Assembly (NCBI GenBank): GCA_012295275.1
Contig: CM022670.1
Coordinates: 33,920,938-33,984,937, forward strand
From: Chrysomallon squamiferum
Taxonomy: Eukaryota > Mollusca > Gastropoda > Neomphalida > Peltospiridae
DNA length: 64,000 nucleotides
Reading direction: 5' to 3'
Within the stretch, counting starts at the first letter, position 1. Every line of letters begins with the position of its first letter. The notes beneath the pieces were generated by a model. The model saw only the letters and a list, made by a program, of their open reading frames with translations. It did no database searches and was not told the DNA's origin. Shown piece by piece: positions 1-11,100 of this stretch. A program made the position numbers and the translations under genes.

Positions 1-752
1 ACAAAACAATCTGTCATTTAATTATGTCATAAAATAACAGACTTCCAATAAAGTAAACATACAGATGTTTTATTTTTTATAACCATTACCGACTAAACTT
101 TATTAAAATTAATTTATGTGTGTCTATGATTATTTAAATAAAGAAAAATTTAAAAACACACACACCCGACTGTTTTTCGTCAGCTTTCTCTTGCTGTGCT
201 TCTCCTTGAGAGATTCCAGCATTCTGTTTCTTCTTGGATTTAAAATCACTCTGTACTCTGTCACCATCATCTTCTGAAAATCCATAAAATCTTGTTTAAA
301 AAAAACAGATAAAACATTTACTAAATGCCAACAAACAAAGAGTGATAAAACTGGAATTCGGAATGAATCGACAGAATTTGTGTGGCATATTTTAATATGA
401 CAAATACTCCTTGGTGCTCTCACTGGAGTAATTTCCTGTTCCAGACACTGACAGAATCTGTGATAGGTGGTTATACCTAAAACAAACTATCGTTATAAAA
501 TTTATTTTTTTCATACACAGATCAAGCCTGTCAGTGATGACCACTCAAGAAACTAGAAGGCATAGAGTTCAAACCCATAATAAAATATAAAATGGCTGCT
601 AGAGGTGGCTATGGAAGCAGTTCTTACACTCTATGTGTGTACTGTTACATACAGATAGAGAGATAAGTATACATTTGGATACTTCAAAATTTGGCTTACA
701 ATTAATTACTTCACTGCAGTAAATATTTTAAAAATAAAATCATTGTATATTA
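1..752. repeat. Segment A, copy 1 (exon 7 plus flanking introns)
   Basis: Collinear with 2864-3642, beginning at the first base of the window and therefore probably extending left. Similarity covers intron, exon and intron alike, ending near the shared CTGCAGTAAA landmark and the AATAAAATCATT run that follows. This shows genomic duplication rather than exon similarity alone. Confidence 0.75.
166..273 (-). CDS. Exon 7 of the SAM-like gene (duplicate of exon 5)
   Basis: A 108-base exon with acceptor TTTTCAG just above 273 and a weaker GTGTGT donor below 166, phase 1 at both ends. It encodes a Lys/Gln/Glu-rich segment ending in KADEKQS. That ending is shared exactly with exon 5 (3031-3132), which is 102 bases, and the middle (KQNAGISQ versus KQKAGITQ) also matches. 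Flanking intron sequence is similar on both sides, so this is a duplicated exon within segment A. Other reading frames are open here but are interrupted in the exon-5 copy, which supports the phase-1 frame. Confidence 0.6.
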
Positions 753-756
753 ATAA

Positions 757-1665
757 ATAATGAAAAATAACGTAAACAGATAGAAGAAGAAAAACAGAGA
801 GATAATGCATCTTGTATAACAAAGCGCTTTATTTTGATTCCTGTGTTAAAATTCATATTTTTAGGCAGTTTTTTCTGATCAACAGTTAAATAATTAATAA
901 ACTGGCTAATCTAAATTAGTGTTTCCATATAAATAAAATATTTTGTTTTTACTTATTTTTATTTTTAATGTTTATTAAAACAAAAAGATAATAGAACTAT
1001 AACTGATTAAATTCTTGACAAATAGATATTTAGCAAGAACAAATATTTTATGTGTACCTTCTCATAAACATAAAAGGTGTCATAGTTTTCATACATCAGT
1101 TCTCGGGCACTGATTATAAACAGAAGTAACCAATAGGGTAACAACTTTAGGATATGAGCTAAAAAAATATATCATCAGTTCTTATTAATGGGCTTAATGA
1201 GTAAATTAACATGAAAATGAACATTTCCAAACACACCTTACTTAAAATTAAGGAATTATTAAGTCATTTAAGAGAATTCAGACATATTACATCCTTAGAT
1301 AAACAATATCTGGAACAATATAGAGAGAATATGTGAAACTCTCAGCAAAGAATTACATTTTTAAAATTAAGAACTACGAATAAGTAAAACATGTTTATTA
1401 ATCAAATGATACTTTGTAGTGAAGTACAAAAAAGAAAAGAAACTTTTGTTAAATGGTAGAAAAATACAGAAGAAAACAAAAACAACTAATAAATACTAAT
1501 AAAAAATAATAAAAGAGAACAAAATATAATAAAAATAGAATGATGCTACATAATTACAGCACAAATATTCTTAGGGAAAAGAAATAAAAAATTACCTGCC
1601 TCTTACTGAACTATTTTTTTTAAACCAAGCATCAAAGACTATAAATAAATAAACATTTTATGTAT
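757..1665. repeat. Segment B, copy 1 (locus-specific duplication)
   Basis: Aligns by eye with 6648-8125. Shared landmarks include the ACGTAAA start, the run ending in AATGTTTATTAAAACAAAA, the AAGTAACCAATAGGGTAA block, and the region around GCACAAATATTCTTAG. Copy 2 is longer, mainly because of an extra segment of about 420 bases. Not a known transposon; it appears to be part of a tandem segmental duplication. Confidence 0.7.
1058..1158 (-). CDS. Candidate orphan exon with a hydrophobic helix
   Basis: Open 101-base segment with acceptor TTTTTTTAG above 1158 and donor AAG|GTACAC below 1058. It encodes a hydrophobic stretch (LLPYWLLLFII) followed by ARELMYENYDTFYVYEK, which looks like the end of a membrane helix plus a polar tail. 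Entry phase fits the preceding SAM exon, but it ends in phase 0 and so does not join in frame to exon 7. The matching position in segment B copy 2 (about 6950-7050) has an in-frame stop and has lost the acceptor. It may be an alternative exon, a remnant of another gene, or chance. Confidence 0.3.
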
Positions 1666-2268
1666 ATAAAACTCTTTATTACAATTAAAGATTTAAGTGT
1701 TAAACATCAATGAAAGTATGAAAATAAGAACATTTTCCCATTAAATATACTATAAAAGAAAATAAGACAACCATGTGTTATGTCCTGCACAGAAATTGAT
1801 ACTGTATATATATTATATATTTAGTTTCAATCTTTGTTTTAGTCTAAGCTATAAAATATAACAAACTTTATTTAAAAGTTTGCCTTTTATAATATTATAA
1901 AATATATATATAAAAACAAAATCATGAATTTTAATTTTTTATATTATGCAGACAGATAAAATTCATATAAATTAGTGAATAAAAATCATACAAATAAATT
2001 CTGATAACTTTATAATTTATTAATTTATAAAATTAAAAAGTTAAATTCATTACTGTTCCATATTAAAGAAAACAAAAAATGAAAGAAAGAGAGAAACTAA
2101 AGTGATATGAAAACAGAATGAAATAAAGTAAAACTGACATTTAAAGCAAAAAATGATAAATGTTTTAGAAAAGCACACATTTATTAACAAATGGAATCAT
2201 ATATTAACAGATAAAGTCTTTTGAGTTATTTTAGAGTTCCACCCAGGTATTTCCTCATTACATATTAC

Positions 2269-2484
2269 CTTCTGTTATTTTTTTTTTTTTATCAACTAAT
2301 GCTTTCAGTTTGCTTTTGTCAATGGCGTCACAAGTTATTTCATCCAATGCTTTTTCATCCTGCACTATGAATTTAAGAGTATTTCCATCAATACCTCGCT
2401 CTTCAATTTTCTTTATGGTTGTATCCATAAACATCTGTTCTTTCAGTAGATCAGTTAGCTGGTTTACTGTTAAGTCAGCCACAA
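2269..2484 (-). CDS. Exon 6: SAM-like helical domain
   Basis: A 216-base phase-1/phase-1 exon, acceptor TTTCTTTCAG above 2484 and donor GTAATA below 2269. It encodes about 72 residues beginning VVADLTVNQLTDLLKEQ, with ERGIDGNTLKFI in the middle and KSKLKALVDKKKK at the end. This spacing (xxLTxxLL, then an I-D/E-G-x-x-L motif, then a K-L-x-x-L helix) resembles sterile alpha motif domains, which usually mediate oligomerisation. The usual early tryptophan is absent, so the call rests on pattern only. The A-rich stretch in the exon encodes the lysine run near its end. Confidence 0.6.
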
Positions 2485-2748
2485 CTGAAAGAACATTTGA
2501 AGAAAAAATACTGATTAGTCTATTATTTTTCTCTATAAATGAATAAATAATATTCAGACTAATTTTAGTTTTGCAGTGAAACTAAAAACAAATAATGTTC
2601 AGACTAATTTTTAAATGTTTTTTTAATTTATCATGTTGGAATAAATGTGTGTGCAAAATTATATAATTGTGTTTGACTTTCAGTTAAAGAAATGTTATGA
2701 ACTTTTGTTCCACCAAAACATTTGTTTTTAGTTTTATTGTTATTGTTG

Positions 2749-2785
<37 letters not shown>

Positions 2786-2863
2786 TTTTGTATAAACAAT
2801 GAAAGACAAATTAATTTTGTTTTAATAGTACAAGCAGTAATAACAACCTTGCTGCGGATTAAA

Positions 2864-3642
2864 AAACAAAACGATCAATCATTTAATTATGTCAGAAAAT
2901 AACTAATTCCAGACAAAGTAAACTTACATATGTTTATTTTTTAAAAACATTATCCAGTAAAATATTATTCAAATGAATTTATGTGTGCCTATAATTATTT
3001 AAATAAAATAAAAAATAAAAAAAAACATACCTGATTGCTTTTCGTCAGCTTTCAGTTGTTCTGCTTGAGTGATGCCAGCTTTCTGTTTATTCTTGGTATT
3101 AAAAACACCCAATATTCTGTTACCATTATGTTCTGAAAATACACAAAATATTGTTTAAAAGGAACAGATAAAACATTTACTAAATGTCAACAAACAAAGA
3201 TTGATAAAGCTGGAATTCGGAATGGATCAACTGAATTTGTGTGGCATATTTTAATATTACAAATACTCCTTGGTGCTCTCATTGGACTAATTTCCTGTTC
3301 CAGACACTGACAGAATTTGTGGTAGGTGGCTTATACCTAAAATTATCTACCATTATAAAACTTATTTTTCATACGCAGATCAAGCCTGTTAATAATGGCC
3401 ACTCAAGGAACCACTCATAAGTGGATGCCATAGAGCTAAAACCCTTAATAAAATACAATATGGCTGTTATAGGCAGGAGAAGATGGCCAGGACAAGAAGT
3501 CTGACTGTGTGTGTATGGTTGTATGTTATATACAGATAGATAGATTAGTATACATCTGAATAATATAAATTTGGCTATCAATTAATCAGTTAACTGCAGT
3601 AAAGCTTTTAAGAATAAAATCATTTAATATTAATAATTAATC
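2864..3642. repeat. Segment A, copy 2 (exon 5 plus flanking introns)
   Basis: Second copy of the unit at 1-752. Exon 5 sits inside it at the same relative position as exon 7 in copy 1. Divergence is visible as scattered substitutions and small indels, so the duplication is not recent. Confidence 0.75.
3031..3132 (-). CDS. Exon 5 of the SAM-like gene
   Basis: 102 bases, acceptor TGTATTTTCAG, donor GTATGT, phase 1 at both ends. Encodes a polar segment running from EHNGNRILG to KADEKQS, paralogous to exon 7. In the alternative frame that stays open in exon 7, this copy contains a TGA, which fixes the coding frame. Confidence 0.6.
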
Positions 3643-3864
3643 AATAAATTTACTTAAAAAACCCATCAAAAAAACTAATTAGTAATGAATGTTACTGTTA
3701 AAACACAGATTAAGAAACAGGGTTGGTTTGCCTTTAAAAAGCACTGGTATGTACACTCCTGTCAAGTGGGGAGACTCATGTAAAATATCCCTTGCTGATA
3801 TTCAATAAACGCATTTCATTGATTAAATATGCAGCCATTCATTCAGTAGAAATAATGTTCAAAC

Positions 3865-3987
3865 CTATAGTAATTGTGTTGTTGTAGCTGTCACGACCTG
3901 CAGCAACCACTGCAAATGCTCCTTCCAGATTCACAGGTCTAATTATCCTTTCTTCACTACCTCCAGTATCACCTGTCTTTCTTTCAT
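3865..3987 (-). CDS. Exon 4 of the SAM-like gene
   Basis: 123 bases with acceptor TTAATATAG above 3987 and donor GTTTGA below 3865, phase 1 at both ends. Encodes a segment ending in GAFAVVAAGRDSYNNTITI, the least charged part of the N-terminal region. Its local composition is visibly less A+T-rich than the adjoining introns. No domain is recognised. The donor is weaker than the others. Confidence 0.5.
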
Positions 3988-4416
3988 CTATATTAATATT
4001 AAATAATATTAAATAATAAACGAAGGAATATAAATGAAAGTATATATTTGTTCAGCCAAAAGCCACAAAATAAAAGATGGTACCATCTTATTATTATATT
4101 GCAGCAGCAATTAACAAAGCGTTTTTTAAATCTTTTTTCTTTCTTTTTTCTTTCAATAATAGTGGTAACACACTGAAATAATCCCGGTGGAATAAATGAT
4201 TTTGTAATTCAATAAACTCAGTGTTGACCTTCAGTTCACTGACCACAATAATTTCAGTTAATGTTTTATGTCTAAAATTGTTTTCCAGTATGTGGTAATG
4301 ATTGTTTGTTAATATTACTGAAATTTTGCATTTTGGGTGAATCAAGGTAAAATATACACATTTAGACAACTTGTGCAAGAAATACTTCAAATTAAGAAAA
4401 CTTTTATTACTTTCAC

Positions 4417-4554
4417 CTTTATCAATATCTTTTTCTAAATTATCTGCTGTTTCAATTTCAAGTTCTGCTTTATCATCTTCCGTCTTAGTTTCATCAGCGT
4501 AATGTTCTGATGTGACCACATCTGGAGAACCTTTCATATTTTGATTAACCTGGC
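4417..4554 (-). CDS. Exon 3 of the SAM-like gene
   Basis: 138 bases, acceptor TTTTCTTCTAG, donor GTGAAA, phase 1 at both ends. Encodes an acidic segment (for example DETKTEDDKAELEIETADN) predicted to be disordered. The reading frame stays open for a further 107 codons into the following intron, to a stop at 4094, so an extended or intron-retained form with a different C-terminus cannot be ruled out. Confidence 0.6.
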
Positions 4555-4688
4555 CTAGAAGAAAATAAACATTACTTGTTTTTCTGAATGCAGTTTATAA
4601 TATAAACTATGTGTAAATTGAAAAAAAAAAAAATTGAAAACAAATCATTAAATACAGATTATAAGAACATTTATTGTATTATTTTTAC

Positions 4689-4814
4689 CTGTTTCACATT
4701 GTTCCTCTAATTCATTTCCTAGATTATCATCTATCTCAGATTCTGCAGTAAACTCTATCTTGGTGAAACCAGTTTCTGGTATAGCTAGATCTGATGATCC
4801 ACCCATTTTTTGTG
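4689..4814 (-). CDS. Exon 2 of the SAM-like gene
   Basis: 126 bases, acceptor TTTTCTGTTGTAG and donor GTAAAA, phase 1 at both ends, so skipping preserves frame. Encodes an acidic segment including IEFTAESEIDDN and NELEEQCET. A (TG)28 tract on the coding strand ends about 43 bases upstream of the acceptor. Confidence 0.6.
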
Positions 4815-4855
4815 CTACAACAGAAAAGAATTGAAATATGTTTTAGTCTCTTTAT

Positions 4856-4857
<2 letters not shown>

Positions 4858-4913
<56 letters not shown>
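4858..4913. repeat. (CA)28 microsatellite
   Basis: Uninterrupted 56-base dinucleotide run in the intron between exons 1 and 2 of the SAM-like gene; read as (UG)28 in its pre-mRNA. Confidence 0.95.
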
Positions 4914-4918
<5 letters not shown>

Positions 4919-5371
4919 GGACTCATCTGTAAGTGCAAATACACACACATACATAGGGCAGTGGTTAATCATTTTGTAAATAACAGGAAAAAAGATCTAA
5001 ATGAAGCTCAAAAACATTTCTTTTGATTCCTTTGGTGGCATTAAGTCACTACTTTTGGACCATGTCAGACTCTATTTCTGTCTGTCTGACTGTATGTGTG
5101 TGTATTTAGATAGACCTAACAAATCACAAAAATACATATAATCTACCAAACAAAAAAATAAAGAAAAACAAACCAACAAAAAACCCTGCAGATGATTTTA
5201 GATAAGGCAGATAACACACATACAGTGTATTTCCAAATTTTTATTTGGTTTTTTTTTAATTATTATTTTTAGGATGCATGATAAAAATTCAAATAAAATA
5301 GAAAAACCCCACCCAATTAGCAAATAAATAACAACAAATAAAAATTAATAATTTCAATTTATTTTACTTAC

Positions 5372-5457
5372 TTTCTTGAACCCCAGATACATTACTCTTT
5401 TCACTTAGTTCTGACTCCATGTAGTATGTGTCTTTAGTTAGTTTAAATATTTTTCCT
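5372..5457 (-). CDS. Exon 1 (start codon) of the SAM-like gene
   Basis: ATG at 5420 (minus) begins MESELSEKSNVSGVQE and leaves phase 1 at a consensus GTAAGT donor. Upstream bases 5421-5457 follow a TTTATTTTCAAG acceptor-like sequence, so the leader may itself be spliced. The first-Met choice rests on being the most 5' Met joinable to the phase-1 exon chain. The coding part is 49 bases (5372-5420). Confidence 0.5.
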
Positions 5458-6647
5458 CTTGAAAATAAACAGTTCATTTAAATGTGTTAAAGACAATTTT
5501 CTGACTTGCCAGTTTTGCCAATGATATGTTTTCTGCAATGTAGAAATAAAGAAATAACACATTTCACCTAATGTCATCCATTTTGTTTAAACATACTATT
5601 TATAATCATACCTTAAATTATCTATTTACATTCAGTCGGTTTTGGATAATTCTTAATCTCTATCAATTGAACTTACTGTTAAGTTATATATTTTCATTTC
5701 TATTTCAATTTATTTATTTTTGTTTTTGTTGCTGCTGTTTTCTAAAGTCTGGAAATTTGTTAACAATCAAAATTTGTTAACATTCATATTTTGTACAAAA
5801 TGTTATCTCCATTCACTGATTTTATTCACAACATTAACATTTATTTATTAATATCTGAAATAATTTAGTAAATTATTCATAATTATTTATGTTTCCAGCA
5901 TAAGTTTGAGTTTATCTTTGCACCAGTAAATACAGTAATATATAAGAATGAGATAGGCATAGCTCCAAATATTTTGCAACAATAATTAAAGTTATGAAAA
6001 ATTCTTTGAATGTCACTGAATGTTCTCTAGTTTATTTGCTTTTGTTTAATTTGTTTTAAAATATTTATTGTTTGTTTAAACATTTTATATTTAATTATTG
6101 CTGCTGTGTTACAGGATTTAATGGCAATAAAGTATCTGCATGAATGAACTTAATATGTCTTATGAGAAATTTTTACTAAGGCTGGGTGATATTTTAACTT
6201 TATGACTAAATATCTCCATTATGGGTATAAATAATGTTGTAACATCAATACTAAAATGAATACGGAAATTAGATAAATAGATCGAGTACATCGGTTATTT
6301 GCTTGTTTTTTTTACTGAAAAGTTTATTTAAAACAGACTTAGCTCACTTTGGCTTGTCAGATAAACCAATTTTTCCACATCTTTTTTCCATAGGAAAGAA
6401 TATAAAATTTTTAAGTATTTTTAATGGTTTTTCTAGTTTCGATATCAATGTTATTTTTGGAAACGAACATGACGGAAAAGAACGAATAAAATAGTTGGAC
6501 TGGTTATCGGAGATTGTGATTTATATTTAACATTTTGTGGGGATACCAGTCAAATAAATAATTCCGGAAAACATAATTTTCATATTCGGAGGTTTTCGCA
6601 GAAACTGTTAATGGTTTTTAGTTTTCTTTAGCTTTTGTGATTTCACA
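5458..6647. other. Upstream flank of the SAM-like gene
   Basis: A+T-rich sequence between the first coding exon and segment B copy 2. It should contain the leader and promoter of the minus-strand gene, but no TATA box or initiator stands out against the A+T background. Nothing else supportable was seen. Confidence 0.4.
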
Positions 6648-7385
6648 AATAACGTAAAAAATTAGAAGTAAAAAAACACAAGAAAAAAGGAAAGATAATA
6701 CATCTTATATAACATGATGCTTTATTTATATTCCTGTGTTAAATGTAATGTCCTTTCATATTCTGATCACATAATTAAATAATTGTTTAATCTAAATTAG
6801 TGTTTCAATATGAATAAATTGTTTTGTTTTTACTTATTTTTATTTTTAATGTTTATTAAAACAAAACGGTAACAAAACTACAACTGATTAAATTCTTGAC
6901 AAACTTAGGATACTCAGCAGCAAGAAATGTTTCTAGTGCACCTTCTCATAAACTTAAAAGGTGTTATGATTTTTATAAATTAGTTCTGAGGTAGTGATTA
7001 TAACCAGAAGTAACCAATAGGGTAATAGCTTTAGGTTAAGAGGTAAAGAAATAAATCATTGCTGATTAATGGACTTAATGAATAAATTAATATGAAAATG
7101 AACATTTCCTAGTAAACCTTAGTTAAAATTAAGGAATTATAAACCCATTTAAGACCATTATAATGTCGAATGAAATTTGTCAATTTGAAGAATTCACAGA
7201 GATTACATCCAGATTACAAAAAGATCTGGAACAATTGTAGAGAGATAATGTGAAACACTGAGCAAAGATTTACATTTTTAAAATTATTTTTCTTTTCTAA
7301 TTTTATTTTCAAACAAAGTTGAAAACAACAAAAACAAACAAAACAACTACGAATAAGTAAAACATATTTATTAATCAAATGATAC

Positions 7386-7416
<31 letters not shown>

Positions 7417-8125
7417 AAAAGAAAATCAAAAAACAAATAAACCACCTCACAAACAATAAGATATCACAACCACTATAGAAAAACAAGACAGGTTCAGCTA
7501 TCAATACAATTACATAAATAAAATGTGAGTTTAAAGACAAAAATTGTGTTTTCCTTGCAGAAACAACTTGGTGGTCTTCTTATGTTTATCTGGTTCAATT
7601 CTTGCAATTGTGGATTCAGTTGCTAATAAAACAAAATCAAAATAAAATCTACATTGTCCTTTTTTGGCCTAAAATGCAAATTTCCCACTGAACTTTTACA
7701 AATACAATTATAACTTATTAATATATGTCCTTCATTATATTCTCTCTATTTTTTTTAATATAATGTTATTTTCACTTGACTAAACAATATGCAATCAAAT
7801 GATAGTATTTCTGAGCTTAAATTTTGTTAAAGGGTAGAAAAAACCCAACAACAATAAATATTAATAAAAAAAATAAAAAATAATAGAAATAGAAATAAAA
7901 AAATAAAAATAAGCCATCGCATAAAAGAAAATGTGGTCCTTAAACGGTGTTGGTCTTTCCTAATGTGTATATGATGAAAACAAACAAAAACCTGAGATTA
8001 CAATTCCAGCACAAATATTCTTAGAACAGTAAGGAATAGGGAAAATAAATGAAAAAAATTAATCTGCCTCTTTATTGAGCTGTTGTATGCATTAAAGACT
8101 ATAAAAAAATATTCATTCTCAAATT
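6648..8125. repeat. Segment B, copy 2
   Basis: Diverged copy of 757-1665, lying upstream of the SAM-like gene. The counterpart of the 1058-1158 candidate exon is disrupted here by a stop codon and loss of the acceptor. A poly(A) run starts at about 7386, inside an additional segment bounded by 12-base direct repeats. Confidence 0.7.
7373..7804. other. 420-base insertion/deletion bounded by direct repeats
   Basis: AATCAAATGATA occurs at 7373-7384 and again at 7793-7804, and only once at the equivalent place in copy 1 (about 1399-1410). The extra sequence starts with a long A run. The pattern fits either an insertion with a 12-base target-site duplication or a deletion in copy 1 between short repeats. 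The A run is at the wrong end for a simple plus- or minus-strand poly(A) retroposon. Confidence 0.55.
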
Positions 8126-11100
8126 AGATAGTTTTATATTTAAAGTGCCAAATAGGTTTTTTAAGCAATAAAAGACTGTTGATTTGACAATGTTTTAATT
8201 TTCTTATTTGTTTAAAAATTTAATTTTAAGCAAAACATTTGTAAATACTGCACAAATGACAACTATACGAAACAAGTACGTAAAAGAAAAAGAGAGAGGG
8301 AGAATAAATATGAATAAAAACTAAAACTAAAACAATGTACCTCTAATTCATTAATTATTTATGCTCTTTGAAATATTATGCTGAACATTTGTGTAACAAT
8401 TAATAATAATAAATGTCATTAATAAACTCTGCCCTTTCCAAAAATAAAGAAAATGTTCTCATAACTAGGCTATAAGTAGTTTGAGCTTATTAATATAATA
8501 AATTACTTTTTTGTTCATTTTTAAAGTTACTTTTCTAAACAGTTAAAAACTTATACAGCTTATCAAACTGTGACAATACTTCTAAAGTCAAAACTGCTTT
8601 ATTGTTTATAGTAATAATTGTAATAATAATAAACAAAATTGCTATTTTACTTTTTTTTTTTTTTTAAAATTATTTTTGTATTTAGAATTTTTTTTTTTTT
8701 TAAATCCTCCAAAGACTAGGCACTTTTACAATGATTTATTCACTTTACAAATAAAACATGAGAAAAAACGTGTTTCTTACTGTCATACTTATCAGCAAAG
8801 ATTACCAAAATAAACTATACACAATCGCATGTTGTGGCTATTATTCTATATCACAGGTGTACATTTCAAATGTTTATGGATGTAAACAGAGGTAGCAAAA
8901 CAATTAATATCTGATCACTGAAAGAAAAATATAATTACAGAAATGATATTTAATCATCTAAAGCAGGAATGGGGAAAGATAATAAATGCAATGTCTGGTT
9001 AAATAAATAAAAATGGAGTAAAATATTCATAACATCTGTTGGCATTAACATATAAATTATAAATATTCAAAATAAATTTTAGAAAAGCAACATCTGCTAC
9101 CAAAACAAGACACTGGTAATAATTTAATAAAAACAAACTTTTTTTAATATAAAAATTCACAAAAATCGCAAAGTTGTCATTCCCTATACAGAACAGAAGT
9201 ATTTTGTACATCTCTGAAAGAATTGTATATCAGATAGTGGTAACTGCAGCAGCAAATATAGGTAATGTTAAAGAATAAAAATTGATAAAAAATACAATAC
9301 ACTAATTTTTTAATATAAGTTGAGAGCAAGTGGATTAGAACTATTATTTCAAACTGTACTATTTTACATCCATTTTAATTATATTGTAATAAGACAAATC
9401 TGTTTATACAATTATGATCTTGATATACAGTGGAATATATAGTGTGACCTCTGATATTAATTTATTTTACAGAACGTTTCACCATTTATTTGAGCAGACT
9501 TGTAAGCTTTATATATTTTTTATACCATTGTAAATACCAATTCAAGACTATTGTACATACATTTTTGTTCTAGTGCCAACAACAGTTATGATACAAATAA
9601 TGAAAATTTATGTTTATTAAACACAAAACTGAAAAACGACTTGCTGGAAACATACAAGAGAAGGGATTCTCATTCCACAGCAGTATAAATGGATTAAGTT
9701 TAGGTATGTTAAACATGTGGAATAAGCTGAGTAACATAAGACAAGTTTTTAAACACAAATTCTCCAAATATAACTGACATATTTCAAAGTTTTGGTTTTG
9801 TTTTTGGTACCAATCTTTGCTATTAAAACATACAATAATAAAAATTAGTATTTAGCAAACATCTATTTTACAAATGTATATATTATGCACAAAATATACA
9901 AAATGTACTTACACTCTTTATCTATAAAATGTACAGTTTAACAAATATTAATTCTTGGATAGACATTTGTATTAGTCAAAATTTAGTGTAATGAGAATGA
10001 CAATGAAAATAAAGTAAATAAGTCTTCTAAAATAAAATGATTTGATAATCTCATTATTGACAATACATTAATTCTTTAAAACATTTTAAATTTATTACAA
10101 AGTCTGACAATATACATATAATAGAGAAAACTGCATTTTGTAAACGATATACAAACCAAAAAATAAAAATAAAACAAATAAAAAATTATATACTCTTAAA
10201 AATGAAATCTGATATTATTTCAATGTTCAGTACTAGTAAGAAAACACACACACACACACAAATAAACAAAACAAGCATGCTGCTATATATTAGTCATTTA
10301 AAAATAATTTAATGGGACTGACAACTTATTTTATTTGGGGAGACATCAAAGTATAATACCTTACTATTGATGGTTCTTGCTGGTTATCACTTACATATAT
10401 AATCCATGTCTGCTATAACTACACTACCGCTACATATCTGCCTTTTATATAATTATTGCAAACAATCTTTTCTTATACTAATTTTGGAATCTGCATTGTA
10501 GTAACATAATGCACCTACAGTGAAAAACATTGCAAAATGTTGTGTGGAGGTACTGAAATTGCTGTGACAAAAACAAACAACAACAAAAATAAGAATAATA
10601 ATGATCTCCAGAAGACTGATATCATGAAACAACCCCGACTGAACATTTGGACATCATTAGACTGGTTATTTTCCCCCTTTCAGCTCCTGTAAGTTAATGA
10701 ACTTCTAATATATGTAAAAGTCCCTCCCCTCCCTGTAAGAAAAAACAAACCAAAAAAACCCCCACCTCTGAACACAAAACACCAAAACTGATTTCTAAAA
10801 TAAGTTTTCATTTTACTATTGTCAGAAAAACCCCAAAAGATATATAAAATCAGAATGTTAAGTACAATAATTTTTGGTGTTGTTTACTTTCTACTTCTTG
10901 ATAATATATTATTCTGAACACGGTCTTTATGGCTACAAATTGCAGCCATCTGACTAGTTATTATTATGAATAATTGCAACAGTGTGTTTGTGTCTTCATC
11001 ATTAGAAATAGCATTGCACAAATAAAAGCAACAAGTAAGAGTGTCATTGCACTGTGATGGGTTAGATGAATATTCAGCAAATGCATGATGAAAATTAAAT

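Larger units (their letters stand above)
1..5460 (-). other. Locus of a multi-exon SAM-like-domain gene (5' part)
   Basis: A minus-strand gene assembled from seven exons: 5372-5457, 4689-4814, 4417-4554, 3865-3987, 3031-3132, 2269-2484 and 166-273. It continues past the left edge. Every intron lies in phase 1 (one base of the codon before the intron), so internal exons can be skipped or duplicated without a frameshift, and the joined frame is open throughout. The predicted protein begins with a Glu/Asp/Lys/Ser-rich low-complexity region (exons 1-5), continues into a roughly 70-residue helical segment resembling a sterile alpha motif (exon 6), and repeats the exon-5 type sequence in exon 7. 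I do not recognise the gene. A SAM-like domain would suggest protein-protein interaction, but that is inference. No signal peptide is seen. The exon chain is well supported; identity is not. Confidence 0.6.

Noticed and set aside
4736-4979. Cys/Val-rich and His/Thr-rich frames on opposite strands
   Set aside because: Created by the (CA)28 microsatellite; exon 2 of the SAM-like gene explains the only coding part.
7214-7540. 108-codon minus-strand frame with a Phe run
   Set aside because: Crosses a long homopolymer and is broken in the paralogous segment.
7386-7792. Reverse-transcribed processed pseudogene or SINE
   Set aside because: The A run sits directly after the left repeat, at the wrong end for a 3' poly(A) tail on either strand; no tRNA-like promoter boxes recognised.
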